A stretch of 64,000 bases of DNA from Odontocerum albicorne (GCA_949825065.1 OX463862.1:17271246-17335245), one strand, 5' to 3'; positions 1-10,604 are shown, numbered from the stretch's first letter. Made by a program: numbers and translations. Notes: a model not told the origin generated them from the letters alone.

Positions 1-60
1 AATGATGATGATGATATAAATTATACAATAATTTTATTTTTATTAGAATTGAATAGTGTT

Positions 61-310
61 GTCATTTGTTTTATCAAACTCTGTTTATTCCACTTTTTGT
101 AACGGTATAACCCTACCGGTTTCAAGGCTTTCCCCTCATCATCAGGTGAGGAGGCGTTTGTGCCCCCCTGATGATGAGGTGAATGCCTTGAAACCGGTAG
201 GGTTATATATACCGTTACAAAAAGTGGAATAAACAGTGTTTGTGTAAACAAATTACAATGTCTTTAAACCTCTACAATGTTAATGCCTTAACTATAAATA
301 ATATAATAAA
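61..310. mobile_element. FB foldback element, copy 1 (most complete)
   Basis: Two inverted arms of about 85 bases (61-146 and 167-256) face each other across a 20-base centre. Both contain the motif CTGATGATGAGG on one strand or its complement, followed by a CTTGAAACCGGTAGGG block. A non-palindromic tail with a 'TTAATGCCTTAACTATAAAT' block ends the element near 305. Related copies occur at 8.1, 10.6, 24.1, 31.4, 42.1 and 43.6 kb. No transposase is visible, so the element is non-autonomous if it moves at all. It could be a foldback/MITE or a pair of inverted Penelope-type terminal repeats. Confidence 0.7.
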
Positions 311-314
311 TTGA

Positions 315-545
315 ATGGTGTGTTGAAACTACTACTTATCATTGTGGAGTCAAATATTTTGTCGAGTGGTTCGAGAATAATCGTGTAACATGACACGCAG
401 AGTTAGTTGCGGACTGTTGAGACATGAGCTGACAATCTGATATAATACTGTCAGGTCAAACATTTTTATTCTCTCTGACAAGGTAAATAGACTAATCACT
501 TCCAATAATAGAACAACTCAATTCTTGTGATTTGCAGTTTATTAA
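315..545 (+). repeat. R290 dispersed repeat, 5' single copy
   Basis: This stretch shares long ordered blocks with 37.4-37.6 kb and with the tandem array at 59.46-60.30 kb: a TGACACG block, a GGACTGTTGA block, GCTGACAATCT, TGTCAGGTCAA, TCTGACAAGG and a CAATTCTTGGGA-like end. No reading frame or terminal repeat is visible. A small piece resembling the 3' part recurs at about 1178-1220, so this copy may have been split by the intervening sequence. Confidence 0.6.
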
Positions 546-599
546 AAGAAAAAAAAATTGAAATAAAATTTCTCTACTCTTTCTTGTTTTTCAATTTTT

Positions 600-775
600 T
601 TTAAATTTATTTATTTATTATTACACATGACAAGAAAGATACATAATTTGCGAAAAAACAACAGGTAATTTAATTTAGACATACATTATTTTAATTGATC
701 TGGGTTTGTCGCCTTTCATTTGTCGTATCCCCAGTAAACTAGGCTTTTGCCTATATCTCACTGAGGATATTTAGC
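600..775 (-). repeat. J-associated LINE-tail repeat, copy 1
   Basis: The stretch starts with an ATTTATTTATTTATT run and includes blocks around 'ACAAGAAAGATACATAATTT', CTGGGTTTGTCG and CCCCAGTAAACTAGG. The same series is present in reverse complement at about 47735-47890, where it lies against the J tail repeats. The A/T-rich microsatellite at the end of the minus-strand reading fits a LINE 3' terminus. No coding sequence is seen. Confidence 0.5.
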
Positions 776-938
776 ATGAAAAAATAAATCGACACTTCTT
801 CCCGATTTTTGATTACACAAAAACAAAACCCCGTTGCACGTTCTCATCAACCTGACAAACAGTTACACTGAATTACAACTGGAAACATCATGCGGAATCA
901 AACTCTTCACACATCATCACTACAGAAAGACCAAACTT

Positions 939-1071
939 GTTCATCCCATAATATACCGCACACAATCATAAGAATAAAAACAAAAACAAAACTAAAACCC
1001 AAAATGAAACAAAAATAAAAGCAAAAATGTTCATCCCATAATATTCCGCACACAATCATAAGAATAAAAAT
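939..1071. repeat. Two-copy tandem repeat (about 88-base period)
   Basis: The block TGTTCATCCCATAATAT followed by a CCGCACACAATCATAAGAAT block appears at 939 and again at 1027. The sequence between is AC-rich and almost free of G. Only two copies are visible. No function is suggested. Confidence 0.7.
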
Positions 1072-1224
1072 TAACACAAAAATATACAGAAACACAAATA
1101 CAACAAAAATCAAAACAACAAGAAGATCAATGATTCTTAGAAATGTTCTTCCAATCTTAGAACTTTAAATAATAGGATATATCAATTCAGTTCTTGGGAC
1201 TTGCAGTTTGAAGTTTTAAAAACT

Positions 1225-2050
1225 TTTTAGCGATATATCGCAAATAAATATAATCGAATTCGCAACACCCGTTAAAAAAATTAAAATTGAAAACAAAAAA
1301 TTTAATAACACTTTCCACTTTAACTCATTGATAACAATATGAATACAAGTGACTAACCCAGTCATACATAAAAGCAAGCAGAAAATTAAGTGGTCTCGAA
1401 TGTACCGAAAGGTCGTCCAAGTTCGCACGACTCACTTCTCTGGGTCAGTAGAGGTATAACCGTGTTATTGCAGGGTCAGATCAGGGTCAGCCGCATTTAG
1501 GGCTGTGATGCACTCTCTTATTTCTGTGTTTACTGGGTGAAACCCATTACTGTGTGGTTGGTTATCTTACATACACGTTTCTTTAGCAATTTCACCTTTT
1601 ATGGAATGAAAATTTACTTGATAATGCATTTATAACTAATTGGATGTTTTTGATTTTTTACGAGTATTTCTCACACTTAATGCTTCGTAATATTTTTTTA
1701 TAGTTGGTTGATATTGCGTTTATCTTCTACCCGAGGGTTTAATGTTCGATTTCGGATGACACTCTTAAAATAAATTTAAAAATGGGTTACATATTTATAG
1801 ATAAAATAATCAGCACTAAAGTATCCTTTATATACAAGTAACACTTTCTTTCTTTTTTTGTCCAACTAGAATAATTTGTGCCCACAAATTCAAGTTATAT
1901 TCAAATTATACGAGTCAATGCTCGTATAACAAAATTATTATTTTTTTAATTACAATTCTAGACCATTTAAAGTTTCAGCTGATTAAGTTTTAACAATTTA
2001 ATAATTGATCTATAAGTTGAAAAGTTCCAAGAAGAAAGAAGTAACGCAAC
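1225..2050. other. Unannotated AT-rich stretch
   Basis: I recognise nothing here on either strand. A moderately GC-rich patch at about 1430-1555 contains two GGGTCAG repeats but matches no other part of the window. Open frames are short and lack coding features. Confidence 0.5.
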
Positions 2051-2052
2051 AT

Positions 2053-2256
2053 TCATTGGCCGCATAAACATACGGTCTTAAATAAATCAAATCTGTCTCG
2101 CAAAGTACTACCGAAAAATACATGGTTTATAGTTTCATCATCCAGACCACATTCGCAGCCGGGATTCTTCACAATACCCATTCTGTAAAGGTGACTAGCC
2201 ATCACGTAGTGGCGCGTCCGCAAACGACACATGACAAACACTACCATCTTTCTCAT
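2053..2256 (-). pseudogene. R1/I-like LINE ORF2 C-terminal fragment
   Basis: A 67-residue minus-strand frame contains RLRTRHYVMASHLYRMGI followed by CECGLDDETINHVFF. This is the arrangement expected downstream of the reverse transcriptase in R1/I/jockey-group LINEs, where a zinc-knuckle-like Cys/His segment follows an R.RTGH..F..HL.RMG motif. The fragment stops at LCGQ with no recognisable continuation. A related piece with ECGLDDD lies at about 48441-48540 on the other strand. It is a truncated remnant; the clade assignment is tentative. Confidence 0.65.
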
Positions 2257-2489
2257 TATTATAATATTAAACCATGGTTTTAAAGAACAAATTAATCATT
2301 CAAAAAAATATAAAATAATAAATCAACATCTTCCAAAATATCACTAGCATTTCTTGATATATATGTTTTTAAAAAAACAGTGCATAAACATTACAATGTA
2401 TAATAAAACAACACGGAAACTAAAAACAAAATATACAATAAATTAAAAAAAATGTTTTGTATTTCGATGTACTCGTATACTGTACAGCC

Positions 2490-2760
2490 TGGCGTGTTTA
2501 TTCCTATGCAGTAATTTATTCAAACCAACCATAAAATATCGACCGACGACCTCCATGACGTAGTAGGTTAAAGGCCTGTCTCCCAACCAGGAGGTTGCGG
2601 GTTCAAATCCTGTAGGATCATTCGCATCAATCAGATCCTGCCCAAAACATGTGGTCCCAACGCTCGAGCAAGTTTGCGTGTATTGTGAATCCTGTATATC
2701 CCCACAATCACATTTAATGCTTTTTTCCTTCAAGAAATCTCACATCTGCATGTTCACCTT
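2490..2760 (+). mobile_element. SINE-A-like tRNA-derived element
   Basis: At 2546-2620 there is a tRNA-like head: GACCTCC start, an A-box-like TGACGTAGTAGG and a B-box GGTTCAAATCC preceded by GCGG. The body to about 2760 has no coding character. The head is the same type as the SINE-A copies listed elsewhere, but the shared LINE-like tail is not obvious here. It is a tRNA-derived SINE rather than a functional tRNA, because it lacks a clean cloverleaf and terminator. Confidence 0.6.
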
Positions 2761-2830
2761 ATATCTAGCCACCCCTAAGTCAATTCAGAAGCGCACAAAT
2801 TGGTGACTATTATTCTATTTCTTCTGAAAG

Positions 2831-3054
2831 AATTCAAGTCATAAGTTGAAACTCTTAAACTTATATGCATTTGGCCTTTAAATATATTTCATAATTCAAG
2901 TCATAAGTTGAAACTCCTAAACTTATATGCATTTGGCCTTAAAATATATTTCATAAAGAATTCAAGTCATAAGTTGAAACTCCTAAACTTAAATGCATTT
3001 GGCCTTTAAATATATTTCATAAATATATGCATTAGGCCTTTAAATATATTTCAT
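2831..3054. repeat. Tandem repeat, about 3.5 copies of a 62-66-base unit
   Basis: Units start at 2831, 2893 and 2959, each carrying AATTCAAGTCATAAGTTGAA, then ATGCATTTGGCC and an AAATATATTTCAT end. A partial fourth unit covers 3021-3054. Copies differ at only a few positions, so the expansion is fairly recent compared with neighbouring sequence. Confidence 0.9.
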
Positions 3055-3319
3055 AAATTTACCATACGTATCCAAACTCTAACCAATTTGATGGTAATTA
3101 CCAAAAAAATCTCGCTTTTGAAATGTCTACACTTACCTAATTTTTCCAGAAACTCTACGATAAAAACCATGGAATCGTTAAAAGTAAAAACAATAATTAT
3201 ACATTCAAATACTCACCACAAAAAAATTGAACACCAGTAAAAATAACACGTACCTGCAACAAAAGAAAAAAATTGATTAAAAATCAACGTAACATTGTAG
3301 TTCATTTTAGTTATTTTAA

Positions 3320-3650
3320 CCCTTTAGTTTATAACAATTTGTGCGGACTTATTGCTAGTGGTAATTTCTTCTAGCTATCCAAGTTAATGAAATAAAGAAT
3401 GTTGCATGGTCGCATAAAATATTAAAATAATTATATATTGTTACAATATTCATGACCTTTATCCATGATAAAAATAAAAGCGAGATATCAATCAAAGGTA
3501 AAAATAAGGGAAGGTGGAAAGTAAAGGTAAATTATGAATAAAACACGTTACATTACTGCCTTGAAATTAACAGTTTTCCATTCACTTTTTAAAATATGCC
3601 AATGACGAAGCAAGTCTAACGTAACTTGGTTCCAGTGTCTTACTGTATAC
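3320..3650 (-). mobile_element. L2-like LINE 3' end, degenerate copy
   Basis: This copy carries, in the same order as the better copies at 4.15 and 23.05 kb, the degraded blocks of the L2-like 3' region: a TTATTGC..GTGG..TCTTC block, GCATGGTCGCA, AGCGAGATATCAATCAAAGG, AAACACGTTACATTACTG and ACTTGGTTCCAG. On the minus strand the last block lies in the C-terminal coding remnant and the first is the 3' tail. It is heavily diverged and non-coding. Confidence 0.6.
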
Positions 3651-4150
3651 ACAATAAAAGACAATACATGTGAATAAACTCATATAGAAACCTCAAATCG
3701 ATTATAACCCTTCTTCAGAGTTTAAAACGGCGGAATATTAACTTTTGTTAAAAAAGAAATAAATGTAAAACAATTCTCGAAATACATTCCGAATAACAGT
3801 TTCCATTTTTTTATGATTTATTATTTCTCTCTAAAATCCGGAAAGAATAAATGAATGTTCAATAAAACAACGTTCATTTTGCAGTTTCCAGCTTAGTAAT
3901 CTCATATTCAATTGAGTTCTTCTTTACGAGCCATAAAAAATAATTGAATTATCCAACGTTTTATATTATTTGCCATTTAAGAAGTATCAGAATGCATAGT
4001 ATTATAGGAGATACATATTAGAGTTTCTCTTTTGTAGTATTCTTGCGTTAAGTATTTTTGCAACGTTTAAAACCAATAAGAAATACAATGAAAGAGTGAG
4101 TATTGAATGATTAAGGAAACAAATTAATTTATAATAGTAATACTCGTTCT
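3651..4150. other. Unannotated AT-rich stretch
   Basis: I see no gene, element boundary or repeat family that recurs in the window. Confidence 0.5.
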
Positions 4151-4545
4151 TTATGCGTTTATTTATTTATTTAACACTTTTATTGCAAATACAATCTGCC
4201 GGGTTTATTTCCAGGTGGCAATCTCTTCCAACCAACCAGACAACTTTAAATGAAGCAAGTTACGTGGTTGCATAAATCATTCAAATTACTATCCATCCCC
4301 ACGAAATCCATAAACACATACGTGAGCATATACCCACGAACCCCACAAAGACGGACAATCACCCAAGCATTATTTTTCATATAAAGTGAGATATCATCAA
4401 TTAAAAGGAAAGCAAGGGATGGTGAAGAGGAAAGGAAAAGAAAAATTAGGAATGAAACACGTTATTTTACTGACTAGAAATTAAGAGTTTTTTCAGTCGC
4501 TTCTTAAAGCATGCCGAGAACGGAGCGAATCTTATATAGTGTTTA
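4150..4545 (-). mobile_element. L2-like LINE 3' end
   Basis: Read on the minus strand, the segment runs from a remnant of the C-terminal coding sequence (4500-4545, the AAGCGACTGAAAAAACTC block) through a 3' UTR to a TTGGTTGGAAGAGATTGCC tail and an (AAATAAAT) end near 4155. The same series recurs at 13.76, 23.05, 24.36, 35.1, 36.4 and 45.5 kb. The best coding match is at 23.3 kb. 5' truncation is typical of LINE insertion. Confidence 0.75.
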
Positions 4546-4694
4546 TTTATTTTCACAAAAATAAAAAAGCTGATAATTAAACACAGTATTTCTTTCTACC
4601 AGTGGATTACTGTGTTGGATTACAAATTACAAAAAATATTTTTGCTGTTCACAAGACACTGATAATTGTCTAGTCGAATATATATGTATGTTAA

Positions 4695-4795
4695 AATTTA
4701 AGAATTTGTCATCATTGATGATATTGTATCATCGTCGTTACTGGGTCTCGTAGTTGAGGACCCCCTCACCACTTCAACGTCGGTCTAGAGCTGCT
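4695..4795 (+). repeat. Small dispersed repeat shared with 12.24 kb
   Basis: Blocks ATC.TCGT..CT.GGT.TCGTAGT, GAGGA.CCCCT and ACGT shared in order with 12238-12300. Length is about 60-100 bases. No coding or tRNA features; nature unknown. Confidence 0.5.
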
Positions 4796-5360
4796 CTTCC
4801 GTTTAGACGTGTTATTACGAGTGTTGGGTTAAAAAGGATGTACATGCAATTATAGTACCCTCTATTAAAATACAATATAGTGTGGTTATTTTTTCTATTC
4901 ATTTATTCGTCTCCACTAACTTCGTTCTGAGTTACTTTCATATAATGTTGCATGACGGTTGCGAGAATAATATTACACCGCATTCAATGACAGTTTTCCT
5001 TTCAAATAATTGGTTCTTTGAATTTGTAGCTTTCCCTAGCAGATACCACAAGTATACGAAGAATTACTGAGTAAGTGAAAGTCCTAATTTCAGTTAACTC
5101 CATTTAACATGTTATTTCGAGTTAACAAGATATAGATTATATCGTGTCAAATGAAAAGCAGTTAAGTGACAGTTAGTTATCTGGTATGTTAAAGTAAACA
5201 TCGTTTTTGTTTTGTGGGAGACATGTGTTAATTTATAGCTTTCTTTTTTTCCCCATATCCGTTGCAAAGTTGGAAAATATAGTCTGCACGCAATGTCTTA
5301 ATTGTAACTGATGATAACGTGCAGTTTTCACTCTCAAGATGCAGCAAATTTACCTTGACA
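4796..5360. other. Unannotated AT-rich stretch
   Basis: Nothing recognised. A 62-codon open frame at 4882-5070 has no similarity that I can name and no coding context. Confidence 0.5.
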
Positions 5361-5363
5361 ACC

Positions 5364-5440
5364 TCCGTGGCTTAGTTTGTAAAACGTTTGACTTTAAACC
5401 CCGGGGTTGCTGGTTTAATTTCTGTTGACACACATATTTT
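5364..5440 (+). mobile_element. SINE-A head, degenerate
   Basis: CCTCCGTGGCTTAGTTTG is an A-box region of the SINE-A type. It is followed 45 bases later by a decayed B-box (GCTGGTTTAATTTCTG). A second tRNA-like piece lies at about 5533-5585 with GATCTCCGTAGC and a B-box GGTTCAATTCC, so two fragments may be present. Confidence 0.55.
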
Positions 5441-6087
5441 TTAAAAAACGTATTTTGTAATATACTATATTACTTTTATAAAATATTTTGAAATATATCG
5501 TCGTAATGCACAACATTAAAATGGATACAGATGATCTCCGTAGCTATGAAATATTTGTTTCGGGTTCAATTCCTGACGGTGGCGAACGAACGACTGTCAT
5601 TTTTTAAAACTGAATTATAATATTATCGTTATAATCCTATACGTTCCATTAGCCACACGGAAACACTAGAAAATCTCCATCCAGATTAAATCCACTGAAG
5701 ATATTTTATATTTTAAGGATATTTGGGGGTATTAATTCCTCGACTCCGAGGCGTGAGAGAAACTTCAAGGATTGCTTATGCTGGAGTTTTTTTTGTGAAA
5801 TATTTATATGCCTTTTACTTCTAGATTGTCCCTTCAGTTCTGAGAAAAAAAACAGTAAAAAAAATATTTATTCATTTACAAATATTTTTTAAGCAGCCTT
5901 TTTATATATCAAATTTCAATGGAATAACCAAAAAGAGACATACCATTTAAATGAAAAAATAATAATTAAACTTCAAAACACATTATGTTATACAACAAAA
6001 ATAAAAATAAACAACAAAAGTGAAAAACATTCAAAAAAATGGGTATCAGTTTTTTGACATAAGAGCATAAAAAAATTGATAAGAATA

Positions 6088-6291
6088 GAACTTTTTTATT
6101 CAAAACTATTTCAAATTCATCATGATTAAATTTAAACACAAATAAAAATTATAAAAATAGCATTTTTTTTATTCAACACTGTTTCAAATTCATCACGATT
6201 AAATTAAAACACAAATACATTTTTTAAGAATATCACTTTTTTATTCAAAACTATTTCAAATTCATCACGATTAAATTAGAATACAAATAAA
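6088..6291. repeat. Tandem repeat, three copies of about 70 bases
   Basis: Three units each contain CTTTTTTATTCAA..CT.TTTCAAATTCATCA.GATTAAATT and an ACACAAATA end. Copies differ by small indels in A/T runs. No function is suggested. Confidence 0.85.
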
Positions 6292-6299
6292 GAAGGTAA

Positions 6300-7130
6300 A
6301 CAAAAATGAATGTGACTTAAAAAGGAATGTATTGGACTGTTATATGCTGATCACATGGTAATTTTATTTATGTGAACTGTTGCATGCTGATGGTAGTGAT
6401 AAGTGAGAATTAATGCTGAGTGATACCAGATTATCAGAACTTTTTGATTAGATCGTCACTAAGCATCTTCGACACACGATCTTGCAGTAAGCAACAATGC
6501 TGCATCTGGAACGTATTAATTGCTACGAACTTAGTTTTCTTGGAAATCTAACGTGACTTTTAATTTATTGTTATTACCAGAAGCTATTAAGGTCTGGAGA
6601 GCATAAAATCAATTCTCTGGCACGATCATCATTAAAAAATATATAAAAAAACTTAGCAAAGACACACGACACGCATGCCAACTGATCAAATTTTCATCAT
6701 CCCTAGAGTTAGAACATCTTTTGCACAAAGGCAATTTAGACTCTATGATATACAATGAGGTACAAAATTAAATAAAGGCAAAAAGGTTCGAAAAAATCAT
6801 GCAGTGTATCGGAGCGTGGTTAGCTTTAGGAGAGGTACTATAAGTTGTAGTAAAAAATTGAGTGAACTTTTAAATGTGGTGTGTTTTTTTTATGATTGTA
6901 TGCGGGACATTGTAAGATGGACTTTTGATTTATCTGAAATTATGAGTTATACCAGGGCTATTCACGTGGTACATACATATTATTAATATTCACAACTTAT
7001 CAAATTGATGAGAGAATGTGGCCCCAAGTGTTAAATAATCAACAATCATTAGGCCTCGCAGGAGATTACTTGCTTATTTATTTTATGGATATAAAATTAT
7101 AAAAATCGAAATTCTGCCATTTGGGTAGTA
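6300..7130. other. Unannotated stretch
   Basis: Neither strand shows a gene or a repeat shared with the rest of the window. The 60-codon frame at 6804-6986 is unremarkable. Confidence 0.5.
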
Positions 7131-7136
7131 TGTTTT

Positions 7137-7735
7137 CAGGCAATGGAAGAGTTCAAGAGGGATATCGAACGGCGTGTAGCAATAGGAAACAAATTTAATG
7201 GGGGTAATAAAACACGTATAATCCAGAACCAGAGAACATCAAAATCTGCTAAGGTGATAGTCCAAAAGGGCATTTTAGTACAAACTTTGATGTATGTGAG
7301 TGAAACATGGACGTGGAAAAATAATTATAGGAGCCGGAAACACACTGTAAAAATGCGTGAATTCTTGAATACATGGAATGAAAATGTATGACCGAATACG
7401 GAATAAAGCGATTAGGGATGAATTTAAACTTAAGGTTGATGTTTCAGTAAGATAAAGTTCTGAAATGGTATGGACACATATAACGAACGAATGCAGAAAT
7501 GTGAGTATAACACGTGAGAGACGAAGACCAAGAAAAGCATGGTTGGATCAAATAAATAATATTTAAAAAGACGGAAAAGTAGGAAATCAAATGAAATCGT
7601 AGAAGTTTAATGGGAAGGTGTATGTACGTAGAAGAGGGGAAGTATGTGTAAGATAGGAAAGTTTGATGCTCCGTTTTATTTAAATACCCCGACAACGAAA
7701 TGGCGTGATGCTTTGTTTAATATGTATGTAAAACC
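7137..7735 (+). pseudogene. ERT-A LINE fragment, RT C-terminal region to 3' end
   Basis: An open stretch (7143-7391) reads FKRDIERRVAIGNKFNG, then LVQTLMYVSETWTWKNN and VKMREFLNTW. This is the region after the RT palm domain in endonuclease-RT LINEs, where YGSE(S/T)W usually occurs. After a frame break near 7388 the protein continues as MYDRIRNKAIRDEFKLK, RRRPRKAWLDQIN and finally PRQRNGVM before the 3' end. Several frameshifts and stops make it non-functional. The endonuclease and most of the RT are absent. Confidence 0.85.
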
Positions 7736-7754
7736 AAAATGAATGATTACATAT

Positions 7755-7818
7755 AAATACCGATCAAAATAAATAAATGAAGAGATACCGATCAAAATAA
7801 ATAAATGTCAATATAATG
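7755..7818. repeat. Short tandem repeat, two copies
   Basis: ATACCGATCAAAATAAATAA is repeated twice with a short spacer, just after the 3' end of the ERT-A copy. It may be a duplicated LINE tail or target sequence. Confidence 0.6.
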
Positions 7819-8091
7819 TAGACCGAATAATTATTTATTGACACGGTTCAGTAAGTAGTTTTATATTTCCGCTGAAACTGGATTCAGTTTAACACAAATA
7901 CGCCGTTCTCGGCGCGTTTAGTATGCAGCGCAAATGTTGGACAATATAACTGGGCATTTTCTAAACTTTCTTAATTAATACAATCGAATTGTAAGTTTGA
8001 CAAAAAAGTCTTAGAAACACGGATATTTATTTATCTTTCAAAGGTTTCAGCTATAACTTTGTGGTACTCCATAGTAAAATACTTTTTTGTA

Positions 8092-8345
8092 TTTTGTTTT
8101 ATCAAATAATGTTTATTCCACGCTCGCTGAAGTTATATTCTGTCTCCCTCCACCTACAATCCACAACCCGAATGTTTGCTGAAGTGTGTCTGTCGGTACC
8201 AGTTCGAACATAATTCTGTCTTGTTTGTGCTCCCCTGATGATGAGGTGAAAGCCTAGAAAGCGGAATAAACAGTGTTTGATAAAACAAATTACAATGTCT
8301 TTAAACCTCCACAATTTTAATGCCTTAACTATAAATAATAAATTA
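8092..8345. mobile_element. FB foldback element, copy 2 (rearranged)
   Basis: The right arm carries CCCCTGATGATGAGGTGAAA, a short GCGGAATAAACAGTG block, then TTGATAAAACAAATTACAAT and the shared tail ending in TTAATGCCTTAACTATAAAT. The left arm keeps only the TTTTATCAAA..TGTTTATTCCAC part. The ACCGGTAGGG block is deleted in the right arm, so the hammerhead-like fold of copy 1 cannot form here. Confidence 0.65.
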
Positions 8346-8464
8346 TTTTTCTTATTCAACTACTAATTTCATTAACCCTCGCGACACGTTTATCTACCAC
8401 TTATGTCGATGCTTTCTTCAGGTAGAATGATCCCGATTTGTTACGAGAGCAATGCTTATTAGGT

Positions 8465-8660
8465 TCAACAATTTTATTACCTGGAGAGTTTATTGCCATG
8501 TGGCAATCTCTTCCAACCAATCAGAAAGATGTTTTTATAGGTCCTAAGTGTTAACCAAACTGGAATATTTTTTATAAAATCTGGGTTCCAGCGGGGATCG
8601 AACCCGCAACCTCCGGATCGGCAGACAAGTGTCTTACCACCAGGCCACGGAGGTCGTAAT
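8465..8660 (-). mobile_element. SINE-A, best-preserved copy
   Basis: On the minus strand the head at 8656-8590 reads CGACCTCCGTGGCCTGGTGG (A-box) and GCGGGTTCGATCCCCGC (B-box). The body follows and the 3' end at 8520-8470 reads TTGGTTGGAAGAGATTGCC then ACATGGCAATAAACT. That 3' end is the same as the L2-like LINE tail. Total length is about 190 bases. It is presumably Pol III-transcribed when active, and dependent on LINE machinery in trans. Confidence 0.8.
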
Positions 8661-8727
8661 GTTACTATATGTTTAATCGGAAATGTGTGTGGTTTATTGA
8701 CCCAAAGGAAACATTTTTATGGGGGTT

Positions 8728-9688
8728 AAATACGCGGTCGTCTAGAAAATAAAGAACGTTTTGGCATAACTTAATAAAAACGAAAGATATCAACACAAAA
8801 CTTTATTAACAAAGTCACAGTACCTTACTCTATTTTTCAATGTAATCGCCATAGCTGTCAAAGCACTTATTATAACGTGGAACCAATTTTTCAATTCCGA
8901 TGTTTTACTCTTTTACCGCCAAAGATTTAAGCCAGGATGTCACTTCTTGTTTGAGGTCTTAATCGTTTGCGAACTGTTGTCCATCCGAAAATTCCTTTAG
9001 TTTCGGGAATAAGTGAAAATCACTCGGTGCCAAGTCAGGGGTGTAAGGAGGATGTCCAAAACTTTTCCCACTTAAGACGTTGAAGTTCTCGCTGTGTTCG
9101 TGCTGATGCATAAAGCCACGCATTGTTATGAATCAAAACCACCTTTCCCGACAACATTCCACGTCTCTTGTTTTGGGTGGAGCGTCTAAGTCGTTGAAGA
9201 GTTTCACAATAGGCCTCTGAGTTTATTGTGTGTCCTCTTGGCATCAATTCCACGTGGACCAAACCCTTTCAGTCTCAAAAAACTGTTGCCATCACTTTTC
9301 TGGTGTTGAGATTCAGTTTTTCTTTTCCGACCACACTTTTTTTGTAGTCAAGGTGCTCTGTCACTATTTCATGTAGGAGCGATCGTGAAAGTTGTGGGAA
9401 AGATTCATGTACTGGGCTCAAATTTGCCTATAAATTTCGATAGGCCGAACATTTTGTGCATTCAGAAAACGAATGACACTACGCACTTCACATTTGGCGG
9501 GATTTTAGATGGGCGCAGCTATTTTGAAAGGTTACAGAACAAAGACGCACGACCTTTCAGCAACAAAACTCAGCTCGCACTGAAGTGAAGGAAGGAACTA
9601 ACTGGTGCGCATACGATCGCGGTGGTGGGGGATCGGTGCAGGGCGTGGTGCGCAATCGTTCTTTACTTTCTGGACGCGCTTAGTATTT
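8728..9688 (-). mobile_element. Mariner-family element, internally deleted and inactivated
   Basis: Imperfect terminal inverted repeats of about 31 bases lie at 8728-8758 and 9657-9688 (shared core GAAA.TAAAGAACG). A minus-strand transposase remnant reads through several frames. N-terminal and middle pieces around 9590-9370 end in FPQLSRSLLHEIVTEHL. After a deletion comes a block at 9262-9035 with MPRGHTINSEAYCETLQRL, VVLIHNNAWLYASARTQ, then PDLAPSDFHLFPKLKEF in another frame. Mariner transposases have a D,D34D triad; the usual second aspartate motif HDNARPH is HNNAWLY here. The third aspartate (APSDFHL) is kept. Frameshifts, stops and an internal deletion leave about 960 of the usual 1250-1300 bases. 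Confidence 0.85.
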
Positions 9689-9689
9689 A

Positions 9690-10290
9690 ATACTCTTAGG
9701 TTTATTTATTACTGTTTTATTTTTGCTTATAGCTTTAAGTATCACTAATGTTTCTAAATTCAGTGTTTCGTATAACTTTGTGAAGCATATACAATTTTAA
9801 TTAATTTAAAAAAATAATGATTTGTATTTATAATATGGTGTATACTTTCTGAAACGTTATTAGATAGGCAACACTTACTTTCAGAATTTGCAAATCAAAT
9901 AAAGTACTGTTACATTTTTACTCACGTTACAAAAGTTGCGCAAAACAATGAACTTAAAAATATTCGAGTTCAATAAAGTCATAAATAAAACAGTAACAAA
10001 TGAACAAATAATGCAAAAGGTTTTGTATCTCATAAAAAATATATCAATAGACTACATACACCGATGAAATATGACACCAGTCGGACTTAATCATTTATCT
10101 CGTAACAATCCGGGATAATTCCGCCTGAAGATAGTCTCGATATAGGAAGTAAAAACACGCGTCGTGGGGATTAATTTGATGACTTAAAATAATATAGTAA
10201 TTTTATTTGTTGATTTTACAAGACACGTACTCACATAAATAATATTTAAACACAAATATAAGAAAAAAAAAGTTTTTCTAAGTTTCTAAC
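9690..10290. other. Unannotated AT-rich stretch
   Basis: I see no gene or shared repeat between the mariner right end and 10290. Confidence 0.5.
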
Positions 10291-10604
10291 CAACCTGTTG
10301 GATGCCGGCAATTTTCAGCCCACGGCGGAAGCTTAAAAATAGCTGGTGATAAATAATACCAGTTCATCCTCTTATCAGGCTTTTCAGGATTGCAGTCAAG
10401 GTTCATATTTAAAAATTTAGTGCCTTGAATCTGATTAAGCCTTGCTTCGCGCCATGACTACAACTTTTTTTAGTAATATTTCATTTTAACTTTTACCCCT
10501 AAATAGAGAGGATGGTCTTTACGAAGCATCATGGCGGTTTTTAATAACCAGTCCTATAAAACGTATCGTCCTACGCCATTGCACATTATTACATAACACT
10601 TAAT

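Noticed and set aside
8590..8656. tRNA gene candidate on the minus strand
   Set aside because: Good A- and B-boxes, but no proper cloverleaf, and it is followed by a SINE body and LINE-type tail; best called SINE-A.
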